Shown here: one piece after another, positions 34,383-43,183 of the stretch
How positions within the stretch are numbered: position 1 is the first letter of the stretch
Layout: each line of letters begins with the position of its first letter
Assembly: GCF_017873675.1 (NCBI RefSeq)
Contig: NZ_JAGGKK010000005.1
Location: 116,766 to 180,765 of the forward strand
Length of the DNA: 64,000 nt
Source of the DNA: Virgibacillus litoralis
GTDB lineage: Bacteria; Bacillota; Bacilli; Bacillales; Amphibacillaceae
Direction: 5' to 3'
Made by a program: the position numbers and the translations under genes
Notes under the pieces: generated by a model
Told to the model about the DNA's origin: nothing
Database searches by the model: none
Seen by the model: the letters and a program-made list of their open reading frames with translations, nothing else

Positions 34383-35465
34383 TCACACATAATGAATACC
34401 AAACGTATTTGGCAATGGAATGGGAAACAATTTTTGTATTTCGCCCATTTGTGAATCAACATTAAAATCAAATAATACCTTAACAAACTCTTGAGGAGAC
34501 AGGGTCATATCCGATTTATTATATTCAAGGGTCACACCGGCCTTTGCAGTTACCGTTAAACGCTCAGCCACATCTGGATCTTTATCCGCCAAATACGGCA
34601 TTACCTGTTCTATTAATCTCTCAGCATTAACAATATGTACGGTGCCACCATTCTGCTCGACCTTGAACGGAAGATCTCTTAACTTATCATGAAGCGACTC
34701 CTGCCAAGGGACAGTTAAATCTATTTTCGGTACAACATTGTTGGCCAATAAATCCGTTAATATCCCGCGGATTGCTGCTGGATTACCACCCCAGTCCGTT
34801 ACAATAGCAGATTCATTCTCCGGCAGTCCAATTACCACATATGCTTCGATTGCTCGGTTATCTTCAGCAACATATAACGCTTGTTTCTGCTTAAAAATAC
34901 TTGCATAACCGCCTGCATCAAGAAGCATTGCCCACTCCCATATATTAGTTTCATAGCGAACTTCTTTTGCTTTTATTAAATCATCAACTTGAAAGAGATC
35001 TGTCGCAGAACCTTTCCTTACCGATCCTTTATAATTTTGTTCCCCAGAGATTTTATCGATTTTATAATTGTACATTTTTCCAAAATGATAACAGTCATTT
35101 CGCCTATACAATCCGCGATCACCAGACACAAACAACAATGATGCTCCGGCCTGATCGATGAATTCATATACTTTATTTAGAATAGCAGTTGATATGCCCT
35201 GCCCCTGGTAATCAGAATGAGTACAAACAGACCCAATTGAAAAAGTATTTAATACAGCATTTCCAATAATCATTTTCGATGGAACCAGTCCAATAAAACT
35301 CACCAATTGATCACCATCAAAGGCAGCGAATGACTGGTTTAATTGTTTAGAGAAAACCTGCGGGAATGCATCTCCCATTGACGTATGATCTTCTTCTCGA
35401 AACGTTTGATTGGATAAGTCTATCGCCTGTTCAAATTCCTGTTCTTTTAAATGGCGAATATCCAT
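34383..35465 (-). CDS. GNAT-family N-acetyltransferase, Eis-like length
   Basis: 360 residues. The N-terminal GNAT fold has the acetyl-CoA loop IGSVCTHSDYQGQGISTAIL (Q/RxxGxG/A-like) and LLFVSGDRGLYRRNDCYHFG. A second half resembles an acyltransferase tandem or sterol-carrier-like domain seen in longer GNAT proteins. It follows NagA by 3 bases. Acetylating a free amino sugar is one possibility in this amino-sugar operon; the family gives no specific substrate. Confidence 0.75.
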   Translation of the reverse strand: MDIRHLKEQEFEQAIDLSNQTFREEDHTSMGDAFPQVFSKQLNQSFAAFDGDQLVSFIGLVPSKMIIGNAVLNTFSIGSVCTHSDYQGQGISTAILNKVYEFIDQAGASLLFVSGDRGLYRRNDCYHFGKMYNYKIDKISGEQNYKGSVRKGSATDLFQVDDLIKAKEVRYETNIWEWAMLLDAGGYASIFKQKQALYVAEDNRAIEAYVVIGLPENESAIVTDWGGNPAAIRGILTDLLANNVVPKIDLTVPWQESLHDKLRDLPFKVEQNGGTVHIVNAERLIEQVMPYLADKDPDVAERLTVTAKAGVTLEYNKSDMTLSPQEFVKVLFDFNVDSQMGEIQKLFPIPLPNTFGIHYV

Positions 35466-35468
35466 TTA

Positions 35469-36614
35469 TCATGCACCTCCAGCGTAAACTGTTTCCCCAT
35501 TAACAATTGTCTTCTCAACAGTTAAATTGTTGTCCAAAATCATGATGTCCGCTTTATATCCTGCAGCAATTCTACCTCTATTTTCTCCTTGAGCTATTGT
35601 ATTCAGCGGTGTCTGTGTTGCCATGTAAACAGCTTTTTCCAATGGAATATTGCACTCTTCCACAACATACTTAATCCCTTTATCCAAGGTTATTGCGCTT
35701 CCTGCTAATTGACCGTTATCCAATGTTACTTTATTGCCGGTCTTTATAAGGTTCTTTTCCCGGAAAAAATATTCTCCATTAGCTAATTCGTTATATCCCG
35801 TACAATCAGATATAAGGACCATCCTTTCACCGCCCTTCACCTTATATAGAAGCTCAATCATCCTGGGATGTATATGAATACCATCCGTAATAATTTCGCA
35901 TGTTAGGTTATCATAATACAAAGAAGCAGCAGCGGTACCGGGTGTTCGATGGTGCACTGGACTCATCGCATTGAATGTATGCGTTATTTGTGTCAGCCCA
36001 GATTCTATTGCTAATCCAATTTCTTCAATTGTTGCGTTTGTATGTCCAGCAGAAACGTATATGCCGTTTGTATGTAAATGATTTAATATCGCATAATCTT
36101 CCATTTCCTCTGGAGCCAATGTAATAATAGAAATGATATCTAAAAAAGGATCCAAAACATTATCGACATCATTCCAGGTGAGTTGCCGTATATAGGACTT
36201 ACTTTGTGCACCGCTATACTTCGGACTAATCCAAGGTCCTTCCAGATGAACGCCAAGGCAGTTAGCACCAACAGCTGGATTATCCTGATACGACTTGGCA
36301 CCCTCAAGAAACTTCTTCACATCGGTAACTGTACCTGTTCTGGAAGTAGCTAAAAAAGATGTTACCCCGTAACACGGCAGGCATTTTGAGATTTCAGCAA
36401 ATGCTTCCTGATTGTCCATAAAATCAGACCCATTTACACCATGAATGTGAATATCTGTTAATCCAGGACAGATAAAACCATTCACTTCATATACGGCACC
36501 ATTATTAGCTGCTTTCTTGCTACCAACGAAGGTTATTTCGCCATCTGTTATTTCAACAAAACAATAATTTATAATACGCCCATCCGTGATGACATCACCT
36601 TTTAAATAGTACAT
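35469..36614 (-). CDS. nagA: N-acetylglucosamine-6-phosphate deacetylase
   Basis: 381 residues, normal length. Amidohydrolase barrel with HIH at 56-58 (GLTDIHIHGVNGSDF), the metal-ligand glutamate in HLEGPWIS, YVSAGHTNATIEEI, THTFNAMSPVHHRTPG, and the catalytic aspartate in LISDCTGY. It converts GlcNAc-6-P to GlcN-6-P plus acetate. It is 12 bases downstream of ROK kinase 2, giving a kinase-deacetylase pair. The glucosamine-6-P deaminase NagB is not in the window. Confidence 0.94.
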   Translation of the reverse strand: MYYLKGDVITDGRIINYCFVEITDGEITFVGSKKAANNGAVYEVNGFICPGLTDIHIHGVNGSDFMDNQEAFAEISKCLPCYGVTSFLATSRTGTVTDVKKFLEGAKSYQDNPAVGANCLGVHLEGPWISPKYSGAQSKSYIRQLTWNDVDNVLDPFLDIISIITLAPEEMEDYAILNHLHTNGIYVSAGHTNATIEEIGLAIESGLTQITHTFNAMSPVHHRTPGTAAASLYYDNLTCEIITDGIHIHPRMIELLYKVKGGERMVLISDCTGYNELANGEYFFREKNLIKTGNKVTLDNGQLAGSAITLDKGIKYVVEECNIPLEKAVYMATQTPLNTIAQGENRGRIAAGYKADIMILDNNLTVEKTIVNGETVYAGGA

Positions 36615-36626
36615 TTAAATCCCTCA

Positions 36627-37502
36627 CTAACCTTGTTTGACTAACGAACTTGCTCCGATCATGCTCGCATTATTTTTCAGTTGTGCCTGCTGTAATGCTA
36701 CCGGAATAGATGCTGTTGCTGCCATTTTTTCTTCCAATTGATTCCACCAATACTTGCTGGAATCAATCACACCACCACCGATAACAATCATTTCCGGATC
36801 GAATACATATTGCAGGTTAATAAGCCCGATTGACAGATATTCTAAGTAGTGGTCAACAACTCGTTCACAGGATACATCATTATTATAGTTTTCAAATACA
36901 TCTTTTGGCTGGTAATTATTCGAAGCCAATTCAGGATCATCTGAAATCATTCTTTCCAGTGCTTTACCTGAAGCATATGCCTCCCAGCAGCCTTTGCGCC
37001 CGCACCCACATACTATTCCATTCGGAACAAGTGTCATGTGACCAACTTCGCCGCCATACCCGCTATTTCCATGAACCAACTCATTGTTATGAACAATTCC
37101 ACCACCAATACCTGTTCCCAATGTGATACAAATATAACTGCTGACAGCCCTTGCAGCCCCTGCAGTTCCTTCTGCCAAAGCTGCACAATTCGCATCGTTA
37201 CCCACCACAACAGAGACCTGAAAAGCATCTTCCAGCATAGCTTTGATTGGCACATTTGCTAAGGCATGTAAATTAGGACAGCTTTTTATTACGCCATTAT
37301 GAAAATCAACTATCCCAGCTGAAGCAACCCCAATACCTTGAATTTTTTCATCCTGGATAAGTTCTTCTAGCGCAACAATCATATTTTCAACAATTGCTTC
37401 CTTAGGCGTTTTTATTTGATCTTCTTTAACAAGCTGACTATTTCCATCAAACATGCCGAACTTAATTTTGGTACCGCCGATATCAATTCCAATCGTGTAC
37501 AC
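36627..37502 (-). CDS. ROK-family sugar kinase 2, probable N-acetylglucosamine kinase
   Basis: 291 residues from a GTG start (AAGGAGG nine bases upstream). ATP motif IGIDIGGTKIKFGMF, catalytic region VVGNDANCAALAEGTAG, zinc/ROK motif CGCGRKGCWEAYASG and GEVGHMTL are all intact. Its direct pairing with nagA supports GlcNAc 6-phosphorylation, though ROK kinases for ManNAc or glucose look alike. It is distinct from ROK kinase 1 at 29520. A weak hairpin (37530-37549) separates it from the upstream Gfo/Idh gene. Confidence 0.85.
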   Translation of the reverse strand: MYTIGIDIGGTKIKFGMFDGNSQLVKEDQIKTPKEAIVENMIVALEELIQDEKIQGIGVASAGIVDFHNGVIKSCPNLHALANVPIKAMLEDAFQVSVVVGNDANCAALAEGTAGAARAVSSYICITLGTGIGGGIVHNNELVHGNSGYGGEVGHMTLVPNGIVCGCGRKGCWEAYASGKALERMISDDPELASNNYQPKDVFENYNNDVSCERVVDHYLEYLSIGLINLQYVFDPEMIVIGGGVIDSSKYWWNQLEEKMAATASIPVALQQAQLKNNASMIGASSLVKQG

Positions 37503-37557
37503 TGGCTGTTACCTCCTTCTTATAAAAGTGGACACCTTATACAGGTGCCCGCAATGT

Positions 37558-38532
37558 TTATAAATTTACTGCTGATTTCTTTTCACTCGATTTATACGCT
37601 GCTAAAGCAACTTCCAGCGCCTTTAAACCGTCCCTACCAGTTATGGATGGTTTTCTTCCCTCTTCTACACAGTTAACAAAATCTCGAATCAGTCCAAGGT
37701 CCATGTCATTTCCATAAAAAACATGACTTAGCGATTTGGACCCGCTAGTAAACATTCTAACATGTTCTTTAAAGGCATCCGCCTTCACTGTTTGCTTTGT
37801 GCCGACGACTTCAATTGTTGCATCACCCCAGATTGGATATTCTTTAAATCGTGACCAACTGGCGTCATGGGACGCGACAACACCATTTTCAAATTCCAAT
37901 GTGAGCAAACCTGCATCATCAATAGCGATGTCATGAAAATAAGAGTCTACAATCGCATGTACCTCCGTAATTTCCTTTCCTAAATACCAGCGCATAATGT
38001 CAACCATATGTACTGTATGATCTAATACAGCACCTCCACCCGATTGCTCTTTATCGATAAACCAGCCACCGGGATTTTGACCTCTGTTTGTGGTGCGAAA
38101 AGCTACAATGTCACCAAGATCTCCATCATTTATCATATTTTTAAGCTGACGCATCGGCGAGCTGAATCTTACTGGAAATGCTGTTTGTAAAACTACGTCA
38201 TTCTTGTCACAAACGTTAATCATTTCTTGCGCATCTTCAACTGTTGTGGCAATAGGCTTTTCGCATAAAATATGTTTATTGGCTTTGGCAGCATTTATGA
38301 CCATTTCTTTATGGCGGAAGTTTTCACTGCAAATAATGACAGCATCCATATCCATCGCAAGAAACGATTCCTGATTGTTGAAATACTTTGTACGATACTT
38401 TTCAGCCACTTCTTTTCCTCTATCTGAATCATCATCAAAGATTCCAACTAATTCAACATTGGGCAGTTTCATCAAACCGTCCACATAACTGTGTGCATGC
38501 ATATGCGCGAAACTCATCATTCCAATTTTCAT
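37558..38532 (-). CDS. Gfo/Idh/MocA-family oxidoreductase with unusual N-terminal loop
   Basis: 324 residues. The usual GxGxxG is replaced by MKIGMMSFAHMHAHSYVDGL, a His-rich form seen in a subgroup. The conserved lysine motif LCEKPIA and the catalytic-histidine region GGAVLDHTVHMVDIMRWYLG are present. NAD(P)-dependent oxidation of a sugar is expected, possibly at C3 as in some family members. It overlaps by one base with the stop of the 227-residue gene upstream, so the two are translationally coupled. Confidence 0.8.
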   Translation of the reverse strand: MKIGMMSFAHMHAHSYVDGLMKLPNVELVGIFDDDSDRGKEVAEKYRTKYFNNQESFLAMDMDAVIICSENFRHKEMVINAAKANKHILCEKPIATTVEDAQEMINVCDKNDVVLQTAFPVRFSSPMRQLKNMINDGDLGDIVAFRTTNRGQNPGGWFIDKEQSGGGAVLDHTVHMVDIMRWYLGKEITEVHAIVDSYFHDIAIDDAGLLTLEFENGVVASHDASWSRFKEYPIWGDATIEVVGTKQTVKADAFKEHVRMFTSGSKSLSHVFYGNDMDLGLIRDFVNCVEEGRKPSITGRDGLKALEVALAAYKSSEKKSAVNL

Positions 38533-39215
38533 TAATTAGTACCTCCGTTTACAAGCTGACTGAAATTGTTCAAACGTTTGATCAAACTCTGATCTGCTGG
38601 ATGAGCAGTATCGATGATGGAGTCTACGGAATAAACTAACGATGGGTCAGTTGGATTCATCGTTTCACTATTGAATTCCAGAATAGTTTTTATCCCGCTC
38701 CACTCAAGTTCAATGCTTTCATCCTGCTCAGAAAATGTATATTCCAGATGTGCCATTGTTCCACCGCCAAAATTGACAGTAACAATCACATGGCAGGGAG
38801 AAACTGTCTGATTTGTATGCTTCACTTGAATATCCTGCGTTTCACCTAATAGTGAGGAAAGAACATATAAATCACCTGCAATCAGCTCTTTGCTTTCACC
38901 ATTACCAATGATCCTCCTTAAACGAAAAACACCCTTTGGCTTATTTTCTTTTTCAATAACCTCTTTTATTTTTTGGAAAAACGGATAGTTTTCCAAGTCA
39001 AAATAAACATTTACCCCTTCTGCAGCGTTATCCAGTAAGGTCGATGGAATAAAAATGTTATTATTTTCATTTAAAACAGCATCCAGTTTAGTCTTGCTTA
39101 AAGATAATAATGCCGTTTCATCTTGTTTTGCCTGTTGTTCAACGGAGTCTACGATGGTTCGTAAGGTAGCTTGATAATCAATTTTATCTAACCTTGCAAA
39201 TACAATATTCCCCAT
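38532..39215 (-). CDS. Hypothetical protein resembling a stand-alone Gfo/Idh/MocA C-terminal domain
   Basis: 227 residues with no Rossmann motif. Residues about 95-200 (KGVFRLRRII, IAGDLYVLSSLLGE, HVIVTVNFGGGTMAHLEYTFSE) resemble the substrate-binding alpha/beta domain of Gfo/Idh/MocA oxidoreductases. The N-terminal 90 residues are unrecognised. It sits between a xylose-isomerase-like gene and a Gfo/Idh gene in one tight operon, so it could be an accessory subunit. No function can be assigned with confidence. Confidence 0.55.
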   Translation of the reverse strand: MGNIVFARLDKIDYQATLRTIVDSVEQQAKQDETALLSLSKTKLDAVLNENNNIFIPSTLLDNAAEGVNVYFDLENYPFFQKIKEVIEKENKPKGVFRLRRIIGNGESKELIAGDLYVLSSLLGETQDIQVKHTNQTVSPCHVIVTVNFGGGTMAHLEYTFSEQDESIELEWSGIKTILEFNSETMNPTDPSLVYSVDSIIDTAHPADQSLIKRLNNFSQLVNGGTN

Positions 39216-39226
39216 TCTTCTCCCTC

Positions 39227-40069
39227 CTACTGAAGTAAATTCCTTAGACGATTTACCGCTTCTTCATTGGCTTCCTTAGCATCGTCCTTACCTTCGTATT
39301 CGATTGAAAGCCATCCTTGATAATCCATTTCTTTTAGACCTTGAACAATGTAAGCTAAATCCACCTGTCCATCTCCAGGAATAGTACCAATCAATTCCGT
39401 ACCTTGTGTTGAACGAAATCCTTTGATATCTTCACTGGCTTCTTTTTCCCGGAAGTCCTTAAAGTGAACATGGACAATTTTATCTTTCAGTCGATCAAAA
39501 GCTTGTTGAGGTTTCTCATGTACTAATAAAAAGTTACCTGTATCAAATGTGGATTTCACATACGGGCTATTAACTTTTTCAATGATCTCTTCAACCTGCT
39601 CACTCTTTCCAGCTAATAGACCATGGTTTTCAATTGCTAAATAAATCTGCTCTTTTTCAGCTGCTTCAGCACATTGCTTTAAGCCATCAACTATCCAGCC
39701 CTGACCATCGTCATAAGTTAAGTCATCATGTATGTCCCCGCAAAACACACGGATTATATTTGTGTTTAATTGCTTAGCTACTTGAATAGCATCTTTTACT
39801 TTAGTGACTTCCTTTGCACGATCTTCACTTGATTCTTTTACAAAATTATTTGTGACGTCATAGGCAGAAACTTTTAAGTTATGTTTCTTCAGTGCTTTTG
39901 TCACCTGCTCGAGTTCGTTACTAATATCGTCTTTATTTTGCCAGAAAATATCGAGCAGTTCGACGCCGTCTAGCGAAATACGATTGGCATAATCAATAAA
40001 ATCGACAGTAGACCAATTTTCCTTTTTTACGGTTGAGACTAAACTGTACATGCTGACACTAATATTCAT
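39227..40069 (-). CDS. Xylose-isomerase-like sugar phosphate isomerase/epimerase
   Basis: 280 residues. AP-endonuclease-2/xylose-isomerase-like TIM barrel with likely metal ligands in LAIENHG, STFDTGNFLLVHE, IVHVHFKDFRE and LSIEYEG. Such enzymes isomerise or epimerise sugars, or catalyse beta-elimination of 3-keto-glycosides when paired with Gfo/Idh dehydrogenases. First gene of the operon running down to the GNAT gene. The composite repeat lies immediately upstream. Confidence 0.82.
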   Translation of the reverse strand: MNISVSMYSLVSTVKKENWSTVDFIDYANRISLDGVELLDIFWQNKDDISNELEQVTKALKKHNLKVSAYDVTNNFVKESSEDRAKEVTKVKDAIQVAKQLNTNIIRVFCGDIHDDLTYDDGQGWIVDGLKQCAEAAEKEQIYLAIENHGLLAGKSEQVEEIIEKVNSPYVKSTFDTGNFLLVHEKPQQAFDRLKDKIVHVHFKDFREKEASEDIKGFRSTQGTELIGTIPGDGQVDLAYIVQGLKEMDYQGWLSIEYEGKDDAKEANEEAVNRLRNLLQ

Positions 40070-40217
40070 AATTATCCTCCTTGTATTTAGGTGCTTTAAA
40101 TTGGGCTTTCTAGTTCTTTTTTTCGTAGGTTTTGTGGCTTTTTAAGCTTTTAGATAATACTGCGACGTAAACTAAAGATAATAGATTCCTAGTATTTAGT
40201 ATAGCTCTCTAATCACG

Positions 40218-40334
40218 CAGTTGGAATATACTCGCTTTCCGTGGGCTCACCACGAGCCTCCTCGTTCGCAAAGAACGCTCACTGTGGGGTCTCTTAGGCT
40301 CGCTGTCCCACAGGAGTCTCGCATATTCCAACTG
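40218..40334. repeat. Composite dispersed repeat, locus 2, left unit
   Basis: 117 bp with inverted ends CAGTTGGAATAT and ATATTCCAACTG, as at 2832-3006. The flank TTTAGTATAGCTCTCTAATC is also partly shared. No gene is visible in 40070-40582 outside the repeat units. Confidence 0.8.
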
Positions 40335-40407
40335 CTGGTTGTTTAGAACCTTGTTTATATTCAATCACAATATACGTTTATAAATTAAGTGAGCAAAGCC
40401 CAGCGCA

Positions 40408-40519
40408 GGAAATACACGAAGACTCCTGCGGGAATAGCAACAGCTGAAGATCCCGCAGGAAGCGTTTTTTGCTTCCGAGGAAGCTGAAGCGTTGCCCGCG
40501 GAAAGCGAAGTGTATTTCC
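40408..40519. repeat. Composite dispersed repeat, locus 2, right unit
   Basis: 112 bp with inverted ends GGAAATACAC and GTGTATTTCC and the GACTCCTGCGGGA / CCCGCGGAAAGCG core, in opposite orientation to the left unit, as at 3067-3171. Confidence 0.8.
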
Positions 40520-40582
40520 GCAGCGATGTCATAGTACTCATATTATTTTTGATCTAGTAAGCTACGTCCTGGAAACTATACT

Positions 40583-41606
40583 TTACAAATCAAATAGTTG
40601 TTCCTTACCTATTCCTGGTATGTCATGGGGCTTATTTTCTAATTGTCTGCTCAAGAATTCGAGCTTTTTTTCGTCGTGAAACGGGTTAAGCTCATGGGTG
40701 AACTGTGGATATACCTCGATTTTTTTGCTGGATGACTTAATGTGGTTAAAGGCTGCAAATACTGTTGATGGTGGTGTGATTGCATCCTCTAACCCTGCTG
40801 CCATTAAAGTTGGGCAGTTAATAGATTCACAGAAATGAACACAATCAATATAGCCTAATGTCTCAGCAACCTGATCGTAAGTATTGTACTGTGGGTCATT
40901 CCACTTGAAATAGTTTACAACTTCCATATAGGGACCAGACAAAGCAACATCCATTGCCCGTTCAAAGTGTGCAAGAAACGGCCAATCAGCCAACACAAAA
41001 TCCATATCTCCATCCAATCCTGCTGCACTAAGTAGCCAGCCCGCCACCCTGCGAAGAGCCCATAACCCCCATTTTCGTTGGCGTAATGGGAGAATCCTCA
41101 GACCTGATCCATTTTATTTGCATTAAAATATCACGGTATACGTTGGTAAAGTAATAGTTTTCAGGGTCATAAATTCCTAGTAACATCCAGCCGGGAATTC
41201 TGCTTCCATTCTGATACTTTCCATAATCAGGTGATGACCCTTGCCCACGAACATCAAATGAATAGACCGCGAATCCAAGTGACACCCATTTCAAGTAATC
41301 AACGGGCAGCCCGCAACTTCCTGTATACCCGGGAAAACAAACAATTACCGGACATTCCGTCATGTATTTTGGTTTTACTAATATTCCATTCAGCGGCGAA
41401 TCATCCCAGCTTGAAAAGACAATATCCAAGACTTCTATAGATGGAACAGGATATTCTCGTAAATCTGTTTCAACCTTTGAACGCTCATTTTTCAATTTAT
41501 TCTTTTGCTCAGTCCAAAATGCGTCAAAATCGTGTGGTTTATTTCCTAATGCCGGACGGTAATCACGAAGCTTTTCGAGTGGAAAGTCCCCAACTTGCCT
41601 TCCCAT
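40583..41606 (-). pseudogene. Acetylxylan esterase/cephalosporin-C deacetylase family gene with a frameshift
   Basis: Two overlapping frames (41028-41606 and 40583-41047) together make one AXE1-type esterase of about 330 residues. The first ends right after the nucleophile elbow GSSQGGGLA; the second continues with LSAAGLDGDMDFVLADWPFLAHF and carries the later acid and histidine region (AGLEDAITPPSTVF, YPQFTHE). Removing one base near 41037 would give GGGLALSAAGL, the expected continuation. Either a recent inactivating insertion or a sequencing error. It would deacetylate imported sugars. Last gene of the 48440-40583 operon. Confidence 0.85.
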
Positions 41607-41620
41607 AACAGCTCACCTCA

Positions 41621-43183
41621 TTACTCTTTATAAAATTCATCAGGCCATTCAAGCTCAAAGCCGCTTTCCCTTAACTCACTCTGAAATGCTGCTAACAATT
41701 GTTCATTTTTACGAACTGTTTTTGGATTTGTATCATTGTTAATACAGAATCCAATCAATGCACCGCAAGCCTCACCAATATTCCATTCCACCGGGTGAAG
41801 ACGGTAGCATCCATTCGTAATATGAGTCGTACCGATATTTTTACACCCGGCCAAAACGTTATCTGCATCCTTTGGAATCAGTGCGCCCAACGGTATATGA
41901 AAAGGAAGCGCTTTAATATCAAGATAGGTTTTTCCAGCCATACTTGGGTGTAAGTCAATACTATATGATCCGACCCCGACACTATCTTTGTATCGTTTAC
42001 CAGCTTGACCAGCGTTATAATCTGGCGACACATCCTGCTCAGTGATGGTATATTCCGCCTTAATCCTTCTTGATTCCCTAATATAGGCAGCTTTTGCCAA
42101 CCCATCTTCTGTGCCAAAGATGTCCTTTCGGAGCTTTAATCCTGGATACCCCTGTGCCTCATCAGATCTTGGTGCCTCGGTTTGCAGCCAGTATAATAGA
42201 GAAAGACTCAGCTGTTTTCCCTGATATAAATTTTTGTCTTTCTCTGACTCTGTAACATCAAAGATATTCCCTAAAAAGTAATCATTTTGCGGCCAATTCA
42301 TTAATGAGACATCGCCTGGATTATAAGGATTTTCGTATTGGTTCTTATCAAATATTCGGCGATACTCCCACAGTGGGAATCCTGTTTCCTCCCGAAATAA
42401 TGTATATTCACGCTTTTCTTTTGTAATAGGATGTGGTGCAAAAAAACTTAATAGTCTATCCGGCCAAATAGATGGATGGAACTCCTTCCAAAATTCATAC
42501 ATCGCAGGTTTTTGGATGGTGTGGTCTTCTCCCTCTCGATACTCCATACCCAAAACATAAGTGAACGCTTGAATATCATCAGGATCAGCAACATCCAATG
42601 CGTGTGGCTCACCAGTGTCCTTCTTTGCTTCTGCACCTGTTACATATTCCATTTCGGCTAATGGCAGTACATCGCCCGCTTCTGTTGCATCGATAAAATA
42701 TTGCGCAGTAACCTGCTTCTTCACACCTGTCTGCATATGTTCAAACGTCATATCATGAACCGTATTTTCGGGTTTTTTTACGGATGTAACCTTTGTGTTT
42801 AAATCGATTGTTAACTGATTCGTCAGTACATAAGGCATTAACATTTCATTTAATACATGCAGCGTCACACGGGGATCATGGCATATGTTGCTCACTAATC
42901 CGTTTCCAGGGTTAAAGATCGCTTCATTTGACTTTACCTTCATATTACGCGAGTAGGTATCTCTTACTTTATTACGGTAATCACGATATCTCTTTGTTGA
43001 ACCAAACTCCTCTATCCACTTATGTTCATCGGGAGGAACCCCTTGAGATGTTACCTGGCCGCCTATCCAATCCGTTTCTTCTGTTAACAGAACGTTTAGT
43101 CCACTTTCGCAGGCGGAGAGTGCTGCTGCACAGCCACCCAATCCGCCTCCAACAATTACAAGCTCGGCATTCGTACTATTCAT
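41621..43183 (-). CDS. FAD-dependent oxidoreductase (PF12831 type, paralogue 2)
   Basis: 520 residues. LVIVGGGLGGCAAALSACESG and GGQVTSQGVPPDEHKWIEEFGSTKRYRDYR at the N-terminus, and RLHPVEWNIGEACGALIGF at the C-terminus, match the protein at 25043-26602 closely along the whole length. Presence of one paralogue in each sugar module suggests the two modules process chemically similar intermediates. The start abuts the stop of the upstream Gfo/Idh gene with no gap, so translation is probably coupled. Confidence 0.78.
   Translation of the reverse strand: MNSTNAELVIVGGGLGGCAAALSACESGLNVLLTEETDWIGGQVTSQGVPPDEHKWIEEFGSTKRYRDYRNKVRDTYSRNMKVKSNEAIFNPGNGLVSNICHDPRVTLHVLNEMLMPYVLTNQLTIDLNTKVTSVKKPENTVHDMTFEHMQTGVKKQVTAQYFIDATEAGDVLPLAEMEYVTGAEAKKDTGEPHALDVADPDDIQAFTYVLGMEYREGEDHTIQKPAMYEFWKEFHPSIWPDRLLSFFAPHPITKEKREYTLFREETGFPLWEYRRIFDKNQYENPYNPGDVSLMNWPQNDYFLGNIFDVTESEKDKNLYQGKQLSLSLLYWLQTEAPRSDEAQGYPGLKLRKDIFGTEDGLAKAAYIRESRRIKAEYTITEQDVSPDYNAGQAGKRYKDSVGVGSYSIDLHPSMAGKTYLDIKALPFHIPLGALIPKDADNVLAGCKNIGTTHITNGCYRLHPVEWNIGEACGALIGFCINNDTNPKTVRKNEQLLAAFQSELRESGFELEWPDEFYKE

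Noticed and set aside
40583..41606. Two separate esterase genes
   Set aside because: The halves are consecutive parts of one AXE1-type fold; the second lacks the nucleophile and has no ribosome site of its own.
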